DNA of 29,047 nt, taken from positions 1-29,047 of the forward strand of contig JBJDYV010000097.1 of the NCBI GenBank assembly GCA_051867655.1, given 5' to 3'. The notes beneath the pieces were generated by a model, which did not search any database, was not told the DNA's origin, and worked only from the letters and a program-made list of their open reading frames with translations. How positions within the stretch are numbered: position 1 is the stretch's first letter; the number at the start of each line of letters is the position of its first letter. This DNA comes from JAJPXI01 sp051867655 (lineage in GTDB: Bacteria; Bacillota; Clostridia; Oscillospirales; Oscillospiraceae). Below, one piece after another: positions 22,490-29,047 of the stretch. The position numbers and the translations under genes were made by a program.

Positions 22490-23590
22490 TTGCGTAAAAT
22501 CGGTTTAACTGAAATAGAAGATATTGCGTTGGGAGCTTCTTTGCTGGGAGCCGGCGGCGGCGGTGATCCGTATTACGGAAAGCTGATGGCCATTGGTGCC
22601 ATTAAAGAGTGCGGCCCAGTTGACCTGATCGATCCGGAGGAAGTTCCCGATGACGCCATCATCATGCCGATCGCTATGATGGGCGCTCCCACGGTCCTCT
22701 GCGAGAAAGGGACCGGCGGCAATGAGTATAAGGTCATCTACGAGATGGTATCCCAGTTCTTCGGCAAGCAGGTATATGCTGTGATGCCCATGGAGGCAGG
22801 GGGAGTCAACTCCATGCTGCCCGTCGCCGCGGCTGCCCGCCTTGGCCTGCCTATGGTGGACTGCGACGGCATGGGCCGTGCATTCCCGGAGCTGCAGATG
22901 GTGACCTTCACCATCGGCGGCGTCAGCACGACGCCGATGGCCGCGACAGACGAAAAGGGAAACAGCGTGATCTTAAACACGATCACCAACAAATGGGCGG
23001 AAGAACTGGCGCGCGCGGTCACGATGAGCTGCGGCGGCTCCATTACCGTGTCGCTCTATATCATGGACGGCGCGACCATGAAGGCGTTCAGTGTGAAAAA
23101 CATTGTCACCCGCAGTGAGATGCTGGGGAAGGCCATTCGCGGCGTGAAAAACCACAGTGATCTGACTCCGGAAGAGGCATTTCTGAACGCCAGCGAAGGG
23201 TTCAGGCTGTTCAAGGGAAAGATCGCCGATGTGCTGCGCGAGACCAACGGGGCGTTCAACCTCGGCCGTATCATTCTGGAGGGCATTGGGGACGATCGCG
23301 GAAGCAGGGCTGAGGTGACCTTCCAGAATGAAAACCTTGCCGTGGTCGTCAATGGGGCGATCAAGGCCACAGTTCCCGATCTGATCTGTCTGGTCGATAC
23401 GGAGACCTTCATTCCGGTCACGACGGAAGCGCTGAAGTATGGCAAGCGGGTCATGGTGGTCGGTCTGAAGTGTTATGAGATGTGGCGGACGAAGGAAGGC
23501 CTGGATCTGGTCGGTCCCCGGTACTTTGGGATCGATACCGATTACATCCCCCTGGAAGATCGCGTGAAAGGAGGCTGCCGGAATGTATAA
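22490..23590 (+). CDS. DUF917 (S-methyl-thiohydantoin desulfurase-type) protein
   Basis: A 366-residue DUF917 protein. The N-terminus LTEIEDIALGASLLGAGGGGDPYYGK is the family signature, followed by PMEAGGVNSMLPVAAAARLGLPMVDCDGMGRAFPELQM. The start is TTG 22490, 10 bases after AGAAGGAG; no ATG lies near. Some members of this family are named S-methyl-thiohydantoin desulfurase, but most are uncharacterised and often sit next to, or are fused with, HyuA-like proteins. Here it overlaps the HyuA-like gene by 8 bases, suggesting a complex. A hydrolytic step on a hydantoin, thiohydantoin or similar five-membered ring is an inference from context. Confidence 0.85.
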   Translation: MRKIGLTEIEDIALGASLLGAGGGGDPYYGKLMAIGAIKECGPVDLIDPEEVPDDAIIMPIAMMGAPTVLCEKGTGGNEYKVIYEMVSQFFGKQVYAVMPMEAGGVNSMLPVAAAARLGLPMVDCDGMGRAFPELQMVTFTIGGVSTTPMAATDEKGNSVILNTITNKWAEELARAVTMSCGGSITVSLYIMDGATMKAFSVKNIVTRSEMLGKAIRGVKNHSDLTPEEAFLNASEGFRLFKGKIADVLRETNGAFNLGRIILEGIGDDRGSRAEVTFQNENLAVVVNGAIKATVPDLICLVDTETFIPVTTEALKYGKRVMVVGLKCYEMWRTKEGLDLVGPRYFGIDTDYIPLEDRVKGGCRNV

Positions 23591-25133
23591 GCTCGGTATC
23601 GACGTCGGCGGCACAAATACGGATGCCGTGATCATCAATGACCGTCTGGAGGTGGTTGCGGATATCAAGCATCCGACCACCGAGGATGTTTATGACGGTA
23701 TTCTCAGTGCGATCCGGGAGGTGATCTGGGAAGCGGGGATCGACCGCAAGGACATTACCCAGGCGATGCTCGGTACGACCCAGTGCACCAACGCCATTGT
23801 GGAGCGAAAGAATCTTGCGAAGGTCGGCCTGATCCGGATCGGCGCTCCGGCCACGACCGGAATTCCTCCCATGGTCGATTGGCCGGAGGATATTCAGGCC
23901 GTCGTGGAGGACTATACCGTGATCCGCGGAGGTTTTGAATTTGACGGCAGGGAACTTACCCAGCTTGATACGGAGGCTGCAAGGGAGTTCTTCCGGAACA
24001 TCAGGGGCAAGGTCCATTCGGTTGCGATCTCCTGTGTTTTCTCGACCATCCGGAATGACCATGAAATGGCAATCGCACAGCTCTGCAGAGAGGTCATGGG
24101 CGATGATGTCCACATCTCCATTTCCAGCGAGATCGGCTCCATGGGCATGATCGAGCGCGAAAATGCCACGATCCTGAACGCCGCCCTTTACAAGGTCGCG
24201 GAACGTTTTACGGAGGGCTTTGCCAAATCGCTTGCAGAGGAAGGGATTACCAATGCGGAGATCTATCTGTCCCAGAACGACGGGACGCTGATGACGATGG
24301 AGCATGCCCGCCGCTATCCGATCCTGACGATCGCGTGCGGCCCGACCAACTCCATCCGCGGCGCGTCCTACCTGAGCAGGCTGAAGAACGCCATTGTGAT
24401 CGATGTGGGCGGCACCACCACCGATTTCGGTGTGATCCAGAACGGATTCCCCCGGGAGTCGAGCGTTGCCGCGACGATCGGCGGCGTCCGCACCAACTTC
24501 CGCATGCCTGATATCATCTCCATCGGCCTTGGCGGCGGTTCCATTGTCCGCAGGCAGCCGGATGGCCGTGTGACCGTGGGCCCGGACAGTGTGGGATACA
24601 AGATCACCTCCGAGGCGCTGGTCTTCGGCGGGCAGACCGTGACGGCCACGGATATTGCGGTGAAGCTTGGCATGGCAGAGATCGGCGATCCTTCGCTCAC
24701 CGCCCCGATCGACGATGATTTCGCGGCTGCGGCAATGGCCGCGATCCGGGAAATGGTGGAGGACTGCATTGACTCGCTGAAGATCTCCAGCAATGATGTG
24801 GACGTGATCCTGGTCGGCGGCGGCTCGATCGTTCTGCCCAAGCAGCTGGCCGGTACCTCCCATGTCTGCAATCCCGCGCATTTTGGCTGCGCCAATGCCA
24901 TCGGCTCTGCCATCTCCAAGGTATCCGGCAACTATGAGCAGCTCATTGACTACAATCAGATCCCCCGGGAGAAGGCGCTGGAGCAGGCAAAAGCTGAAGC
25001 GATCCAGCTGGCGGTGGCGGCGGGCGCCATTGAGAAGACCGTGGAGATCATCGAGGTGGAAGATGTGCCGCTGGCCTATTGCGTGGGCAACACCTGCCGC
25101 GTCCGTGTCAAGGCAGCCGGGGATCTCGCTTGA
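23583..25133 (+). CDS. Hydantoinase/oxoprolinase (HyuA) family ASKHA protein
   Basis: A 516-residue protein with two actin-like nucleotide-binding half-domains: phosphate-1 LGIDVGGTNTDAVIIND at the N-terminus, LGTTQCTNAIVER, the second phosphate loop IDVGGTTTDFGV (about 274-285), and an adenosine-like loop VILVGGGSIVLPK (about 412). HyuA relatives use ATP to open hydantoin or 5-oxoproline rings. At 516 residues it is shorter than classical HyuA (about 700), and no HyuB is encoded nearby; the DUF917 protein occupies that position instead. ATG 23583 follows AAAGGAGG and overlaps the preceding stop. The substrate is not determined by sequence. Confidence 0.88.
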   Translation: MYKLGIDVGGTNTDAVIINDRLEVVADIKHPTTEDVYDGILSAIREVIWEAGIDRKDITQAMLGTTQCTNAIVERKNLAKVGLIRIGAPATTGIPPMVDWPEDIQAVVEDYTVIRGGFEFDGRELTQLDTEAAREFFRNIRGKVHSVAISCVFSTIRNDHEMAIAQLCREVMGDDVHISISSEIGSMGMIERENATILNAALYKVAERFTEGFAKSLAEEGITNAEIYLSQNDGTLMTMEHARRYPILTIACGPTNSIRGASYLSRLKNAIVIDVGGTTTDFGVIQNGFPRESSVAATIGGVRTNFRMPDIISIGLGGGSIVRRQPDGRVTVGPDSVGYKITSEALVFGGQTVTATDIAVKLGMAEIGDPSLTAPIDDDFAAAAMAAIREMVEDCIDSLKISSNDVDVILVGGGSIVLPKQLAGTSHVCNPAHFGCANAIGSAISKVSGNYEQLIDYNQIPREKALEQAKAEAIQLAVAAGAIEKTVEIIEVEDVPLAYCVGNTCRVRVKAAGDLA

Positions 25134-25148
25134 GGGGAGGATAACCTG

Positions 25149-25877
25149 ATGAGCGGCGAAAAACTGACTTTGCTGGATATTGTTCCTGTGACGGCTGAGG
25201 GCATTCTCACACCGGAAATGACTCAGGACATGACCAAGTTCCTGATGGACACCACGCAGGTCATCCATAAGCAGATCCCGGAAGGCTCTGTCACGATCGA
25301 ATGTGAGTACGACGAGGTATATTCGGCGCCCCATGTCGTATCTCTCGCGGTCGAAGAGGCAGAGGCCCGGGAGATCGACGGCGTCTTTTCCAACTGCTTC
25401 GGTGATCCGGGCGTTCGGGCCCTTCGGGAAAAGCTGAAGGTGCCTGTGTTCGGCGGCTTTGAGCCTGCCATTTATCTTGGACTGGGGCTGGGCGACACCT
25501 TGGGCATTGTCACGGTGCTGAAGAATGTGGTCCCGATGATCAACGGCGCGATCGTCCGCGCCGGCCTGGAGCGCCGCGTAACGAGCGTGCGCACACTGGA
25601 TATGCCGGTCATCGAGCTGCAGGACCGTGATAAGCTGATGGCGAACCTCTACATAGAATGCAGAAAGGCCATTGAGGAAGACGGTGTGAGCGTTCTGATT
25701 ATGGGCTGTACCGGAATTATCGGCGTCACGGATGAAATGACGGGCAGGCTCAAGGCTGACGGATACGACGTCCCGGTCCTGGAAGCGGCCCAATGCGCAA
25801 TGACTCTGACGGAGCTTTATGCGAGAATGGGGCTGTATCAGAGCCGCCAGACCTATAGGGAGCCGCCGAAGAAGTGA
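25149..25877 (+). CDS. Aspartate/glutamate/hydantoin racemase family protein
   Basis: A 242-residue racemase-fold protein. The two catalytic cysteines expected of the Asp/Glu/hydantoin racemase superfamily are visible in FSNCFGDPG (Cys about 81) and LIMGCTGI (Cys about 184), so it is probably active. It starts 15 bases after the HyuA-like stop with GGGGAGGAT upstream and ends the operon before a strong terminator. With permease, DUF917 and HyuA neighbours, it could racemise a 5-substituted hydantoin or an amino-acid-like ring-opened product so that both enantiomers are used. Related enzymes with this fold also include maleate isomerase and arylmalonate decarboxylase, so racemisation itself is an inference. 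Confidence 0.88.
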   Translation: MSGEKLTLLDIVPVTAEGILTPEMTQDMTKFLMDTTQVIHKQIPEGSVTIECEYDEVYSAPHVVSLAVEEAEAREIDGVFSNCFGDPGVRALREKLKVPVFGGFEPAIYLGLGLGDTLGIVTVLKNVVPMINGAIVRAGLERRVTSVRTLDMPVIELQDRDKLMANLYIECRKAIEEDGVSVLIMGCTGIIGVTDEMTGRLKADGYDVPVLEAAQCAMTLTELYARMGLYQSRQTYREPPKK

Positions 25878-25890
25878 ACGGATATTTATA

Positions 25891-25932
25891 AAAAAGCAAC
25901 GCCCTGGCGGTGAAGCCGGGGCGTTGCTTTTT
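25891..25932. terminator. Bidirectional terminator between hydantoin-type and prd-type operons
   Basis: AAAAAGCAACGCCC (25891-25904) pairs exactly with GGGCGTTGCTTTTT (25919-25932). A runs on the left and T runs on the right make it effective in both directions, closing the plus-strand racemase gene and the minus-strand aminotransferase gene. Confidence 0.9.
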
Positions 25933-25988
25933 GCCGAAGAATCTCCCAAGGTCTGTCCCTGGGGAGGCCCTTTGGGGAAAGACCGGTT

Positions 25989-27206
25989 TTATTTTTCCAG
26001 AGCCCGGACGGATTCCAGGAGGATGTCGAACGCCTTGTCGCAGTCCGCCTCGGTGATGATCAGCGGGGGGATCATGCGGATGGTGTGGGCGCCGATGGCG
26101 GTGATCAGCAGATGGCGATGCAGGCACTCGTGCTTCACGTCCACGCCGGAGATAGTGTCGTCGAACTCCACGCCCACCAGAAGGCCCTGGCCGCGCACCT
26201 CCTTGACATGGGGAAGCGCGCGCAGCTTGTCCATGAAGTACGCGCCCATCTTGGCGGCGTTTCCGGCCAGGTCACGGTCCAGCAGCTCGTTGACCTCCGC
26301 CAGCGCGGCGGCGCAGCTGACCGGGTGGCCGCCGAAGGTGGTGCCGTGGGAGCCCGGGGTAAAGGCCTTGGCGACCTCCGCCGAGGCGCAGATGGCGCCG
26401 ATGGGCATGCCGCCGCCCAGAGCCTTGGCCATGGAGACGATATCCGGCTTGATGCCGTAGTTCATGAAGGACATGACCTTGCCCGTGCGGCACCAGCCGG
26501 TCTGAACCTCGTCGATCAGCAGGAGCATTCCGTTCTCGTCGCAGAATTTGCGCAGGCCGGTCATGAATTCCTGCGTGGCGGGGTGGACGCCGCCCTCGCC
26601 CTGGACGGGCTCGATCATGATAGCGATGGTGTTCTCGGTGCAGGCGGCCTTGAACGCCTCCAGATCATTGTAGGGGGCGTAGGAGAAGCCGTAGGTCATG
26701 GGGCCGAAGCCGACCTGACAGCCGTTGCCCGGCTGTCCGGTGGCGGACATGGCGCCGAAGGTGCGGCCGTGGAAGCCCATCTTTGCGGTGACGATGTGGT
26801 ACTTGTTGGGGCCGTACTTCTCAATGCCGTACTTGCGGGCCATTTTGATCATAGCCTCGTTGGCCTCGGTGCCGGAGTTCTGGAAGAAGATCTTGTCCAT
26901 GCCGATGGTGGTGCAGATCTTCTCCGCCAGCAGGGCCTGGGGGATGGTGTAGGGATAGTTGAAGGTGTGCATGATGTCCTGGACCTGGTCGATGACGGCG
27001 GCGACCACCTTTTCATTGCAGTTGCCGGCGGAGTTCACGGCGATGCCCGCGTAAAAGTCCAGATAGGGAGTACCGTTCTCGTCGTAGATGTACTGATCTC
27101 TGGCGGTCTCGGCGAGGAAGTCGAAGCGCTCATAGGTCTCGATCATGTATTGGCTGACTTTGTCCTTGATGTCCTGGGCGGTCAGCCCAAGCTCGTTGAG
27201 TTTCAT
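25989..27206 (-). CDS. Class III PLP aminotransferase (acetylornithine/ornithine/omega-amino type)
   Basis: A 405-residue fold-type I aminotransferase. PLP-binding Lys261 lies in SMAKALGGGMPIGA, the pyridine-contacting Asp232 in IDEVQTGWCRTG, and the phosphate-binding SGTEANEA at 111-118. GFHGRTFGAMSATG and IEPVQGEGGV are also family blocks. It resembles ArgD/RocD, but GNCNEKVV replaces the usual GH.hP near residue 61, and WCR replaces the common M.R after DEVQTG. It follows prdB by 18 bases with AGGAGG upstream, in the same operon. D-proline reductase makes 5-aminovalerate, so it may transaminate that product to glutarate semialdehyde; alternatively it may turn ornithine into the proline precursor P5C. 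Plain arginine biosynthesis is less likely given the neighbours. Confidence 0.9.
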   Translation of the reverse strand: MKLNELGLTAQDIKDKVSQYMIETYERFDFLAETARDQYIYDENGTPYLDFYAGIAVNSAGNCNEKVVAAVIDQVQDIMHTFNYPYTIPQALLAEKICTTIGMDKIFFQNSGTEANEAMIKMARKYGIEKYGPNKYHIVTAKMGFHGRTFGAMSATGQPGNGCQVGFGPMTYGFSYAPYNDLEAFKAACTENTIAIMIEPVQGEGGVHPATQEFMTGLRKFCDENGMLLLIDEVQTGWCRTGKVMSFMNYGIKPDIVSMAKALGGGMPIGAICASAEVAKAFTPGSHGTTFGGHPVSCAAALAEVNELLDRDLAGNAAKMGAYFMDKLRALPHVKEVRGQGLLVGVEFDDTISGVDVKHECLHRHLLITAIGAHTIRMIPPLIITEADCDKAFDILLESVRALEK

Positions 27207-27224
27207 CCGTATTCCTCCTGATGA

Positions 27225-27950
27225 TTAAACGTTGTGGCGGTATTCATAGGGTAGAACCTTCATCTGGTTGAAGCTGGGGCAGTCCCGCACCCACTCCAGA
27301 GACTCCTTGACGATGGCGGTCTGCATGGGGATGTTGTTGGGCTCGCCGGCGTTGGAGCCGATGGGCACGTGGGGCGCGGTGATCCGGGGCGCGCCCTGCT
27401 GCCGGGCGATGGGGGGCAGGGCGGCGATGACCACGCAGCTCATGCCCGCCTCCTCACAGCAGCGGGTGACGATGGTGGCCGAGCGGTGGCAGGTGCCGCA
27501 GCCGCCGGTGCACAGAACAATGTCCACCCCCTGGGCTTTCAGCTTCCGGGCGATCTCCGGGCCGGTTTCGTTCTGAAATTTTTCCACGTTGCCGCCGCCG
27601 CCCATGAAGGTGTAGGTCTCGTCGGCCAGGGAGCCGATAAAGCCCTCCTCCACCAGCTCGTGGAGCCGGTCGATGGGGAACATGGCATTGACGTCCTTGT
27701 TGATATCGGAGTTGTCAAAGCCGCCGTGGGTGACCATCAGCTCACTGGAGGGCGTGTCGAATTCGATGGTGCGGTAGGAGAAGTCGCCCGAGGTGTTGAA
27801 GGGCGTCTGGCTCTTCTTGTGGATGCCGCCCGCGGTGATAAAGGCCACCTTGCACTCGTTCAAGGGCTTTTTCAGCTCTGTAAAAACCGGCTTTGGGGTC
27901 ACAGGCACGAAGATTTCGGATTGCATTCCCGCAACGGTTGTCAGTTTCAT
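27225..27950 (-). CDS. prdB: D-proline reductase subunit PrdB, cysteine form
   Basis: A 241-residue protein, the normal PrdB length, with MKLTTVAGMQSEIFVPVTPKP at the start and GFDNSDINKDVNAMFPIDRL, FMGGGGNVEKF, APHVPIGSNAGEPNN and a YEYRHNV end. In characterised clostridial enzymes the catalytic residue before GTCHR is selenocysteine (UGA, about residue 152). Here it is Cys151, encoded TGC at 27500-27498, in the stretch CTGGCGTCHRS. ATG 27950 is chosen because it overlaps the preceding stop (ATGA) and follows AGGAGG; the longer frame runs antisense-like through the upstream gene. The enzyme would reduce D-proline to 5-aminovalerate with the pyruvoyl-bearing PrdA subunit, a Stickland electron sink. 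A changed substrate is possible. Confidence 0.92.
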   Translation of the reverse strand: MKLTTVAGMQSEIFVPVTPKPVFTELKKPLNECKVAFITAGGIHKKSQTPFNTSGDFSYRTIEFDTPSSELMVTHGGFDNSDINKDVNAMFPIDRLHELVEEGFIGSLADETYTFMGGGGNVEKFQNETGPEIARKLKAQGVDIVLCTGGCGTCHRSATIVTRCCEEAGMSCVVIAALPPIARQQGAPRITAPHVPIGSNAGEPNNIPMQTAIVKESLEWVRDCPSFNQMKVLPYEYRHNV

Positions 27951-28420
27951 TTGGATTCCTCCTGTCGTTCCGCTTCCGGACGGCTCGGTTCGGCCGGGAG
28001 CGCGCGTTTTCCGATGATGTTCATGGGGCTCAGGTAAAACCGGGCGGTCAGACCCTCCCGGAGGGGGACGTCGGTGAACACCCACCTGCGGGGCACCGCC
28101 ACCGTTCCCATGCCGGAGGGCAGGGTACACACCACTGCCGTGTCGTTGACCTCGGTCAGAACTCCGCCCGCCAGGATGGGGAGCAGCCCGGCAGCGGTCT
28201 CCAGCTCGGTCAGGTCATACTCCATGGGACTGCCGTCCACCTCCAGATAGCTGAAGTAGAACTGCAGCTCGTGGCCGCTCTCCAAAGGCTGATTGCCCAA
28301 AATCAGCCGCCGGGGGACGGTGAGCACGCCCAGCCGGCCGTGGAGATGGACCTTGACCGCGTCCCCGGTCACTTCTTTGACCAGTCCGCCCATCAGGACC
28401 GGGTTGATGACGTAGTCCAT
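27947..28420 (-). CDS. Small prd-operon protein (CD3243/CBO2463-like)
   Basis: A 157-residue protein placed exactly between prdA and prdB, as the uncharacterised CD3243/CBO2463-type protein is in Clostridioides and Clostridium prd operons. It appears to contain two similar beta-rich halves: GGLVKEVTGDAVKVHLHGRLG with VPRRLILG, and GGVLTEVNDTAVVCTLPSGMG with VPRRWVF. This suggests an internal duplication of a small barrel of about 75 residues. ATG 28420 shares one base with the prdA stop (TGATG), and its own stop overlaps prdB. Its role is unknown; tight coupling suggests assembly, maturation or a structural part of the reductase. Identification rests on position and general look, not on a search. 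Confidence 0.75.
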   Translation of the reverse strand: MDYVINPVLMGGLVKEVTGDAVKVHLHGRLGVLTVPRRLILGNQPLESGHELQFYFSYLEVDGSPMEYDLTELETAAGLLPILAGGVLTEVNDTAVVCTLPSGMGTVAVPRRWVFTDVPLREGLTARFYLSPMNIIGKRALPAEPSRPEAERQEESK

Positions 28421-29047
28421 CAGTGCAGGGTGCCGTTGTCCAGCAGAACGGTCTCCGGCAGGCCCAGCAGAGTGTTGTTGGCGTTAATGACGTCGTTGCT
28501 CCACTTCTTGGGAGCGGGCTTGATCTCCACGCCGGCCATGCGGTTTTTCAGCATCTGGATGGCCCGGGCGGCGACCTCCTTGGTGACGCAGGAGCACCCG
28601 GCCACGTTGTTTTCAAAGCCGCCCATGTCCATGTTCTCCTCCACCATGGCGGTGGCGTACTCGTTGCCCACCACCAGCTGGCCCTGATAGGCGCAGAAGG
28701 AGACTCCCACCACGGGGATGCCCCGCTTGCCGGCCTGGCCGATGTGCTGGATGAAGTCGATGTGGTTGTTGCCGAAGCCCTCGGTGGTGATGATGCAGCC
28801 GTCGATGTCCAGGGACTCCAGCAGGGAGCCCAGGCGCTCGGAGACCCACAGCTTCTCGTCGTTGACCTGGGGCGAGCCGACAAACACCACGCCCACCAGA
28901 TCCAGCTCGGAGTCGGCCGCCAGGCCCTCCACCAGGGGCTCGCGGATGTAGTGGCGGGTCATCTCCTTGGTGGCGGGGCCGATGCAGGTCAAGGCGTGGA
29001 TGGAGCCGTCCCGGACCTGGTTGGGGGTCAGGATGATGGGCACGTTG
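28420..29047 (-). CDS. prdA: D-proline reductase proprotein PrdA, C-terminal part (5' end outside window)
   Basis: The frame is open to the window edge (codons Asn-Val precede Pro at 29040), so the GTG at 29043 is probably internal. The visible residues read PIILTPNQVRDGSIHALTC and then IGPATKEMTRHYIREP, FVGSPQVNDEKLWVSERLG and EGFGNNHIDFIQHIGQAGKRG, matching the C-terminal region of PrdA/PrdD/GrdE-type proproteins. In D-proline reductase this proprotein is cleaved before a cysteine that becomes the substrate-binding pyruvoyl group; the Cys in HALTC (codon TGC at 28986-28984) is the matching residue. About 188 residues follow, agreeing with a small subunit of roughly 20-23 kDa. PrdD, a PrdA paralogue, is the alternative, but the order with the next two genes favours PrdA. 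Confidence 0.9.
   Translation of the reverse strand, partial: NVPIILTPNQVRDGSIHALTCIGPATKEMTRHYIREPLVEGLAADSELDLVGVVFVGSPQVNDEKLWVSERLGSLLESLDIDGCIITTEGFGNNHIDFIQHIGQAGKRGIPVVGVSFCAYQGQLVVGNEYATAMVEENMDMGGFENNVAGCSCVTKEVAARAIQMLKNRMAGVEIKPAPKKWSNDVINANNTLLGLPETVLLDNGTLH

Noticed and set aside
23451..25949. An 832-codon minus-strand frame across the HyuA-like and racemase genes
   Set aside because: It crosses two real genes and a terminator and shows no domain; it is explained by codon bias.
27498..27500. Possible selenocysteine codon in PrdB
   Set aside because: The codon reads TGC on the coding strand, so cysteine is encoded; no in-frame TGA or SECIS-like need arises.

Overview
The window looks like chromosomal DNA of a GC-rich, anaerobic, Gram-positive gut-type Firmicute, most likely an Oscillospiraceae relative (Flavonifractor/Oscillibacter/Lawsonibacter type). 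This is inferred from strong AGGAGG ribosome-binding sites, LxxC lipoprotein and sigma-A promoter signals, DUF4317 and RsgI-like proteins, and a D-proline-reductase-type operon. There is no rRNA, tRNA, CRISPR array or intact transposase.

Layout. 1-1710: end of a small membrane protein, then a membrane-anchored protein with faint ApbE-like features. 1711-4095: an isolated peptide-binding-type lipoprotein with its own sigma-A promoter, leader hairpin and terminator; its fold segments appear to be in permuted order. 4227-7575: a polytopic membrane protein, then a tightly overlapping OmpR-type regulator, histidine kinase and small membrane protein. 7627-13947: a drug-efflux module. A MerR regulator is divergent from a MarR regulator, two ABC half-transporters forming a heterodimeric exporter, and a cytidylate-kinase-like protein. 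A textbook MerR operator sits in a 19-bp promoter spacer between the two regulators. 13944-15993 (minus strand): an ECF sigma factor and an RsgI-like anti-sigma factor with three exact-period PepSY-like repeats. 16168-16779 (minus): a GNAT acetyltransferase. 17087-17920: a scarred patch with two truncated genes joined tail to tail and a 59-aa protein. 18032-19168: a DUF4317 protein. 19227-19322: a large imperfect inverted repeat.

19400-25932: a PucR-type regulator followed by an operon of an NCS1 permease, a DUF917 protein, a HyuA-like ASKHA protein and an Asp/Glu/hydantoin racemase-family protein. This reads as uptake and degradation of a hydantoin-like or related cyclic amide/ureide whose identity is not evident. 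A 19-bp palindrome next to the operon's -10 box is a good regulator-site candidate.

25989-29047 (minus): a prd-type operon, in order PrdA C-terminal (pyruvoyl) region, a CD3243/CBO2463-like small protein, PrdB, and a class III aminotransferase. PrdB carries cysteine (TGC) where characterised enzymes carry selenocysteine. This selenium-free D-proline-reductase-like enzyme, apparently coupled to an omega-aminotransferase, and the hydantoin-type cluster that converges on it are the two most interesting metabolic systems here.
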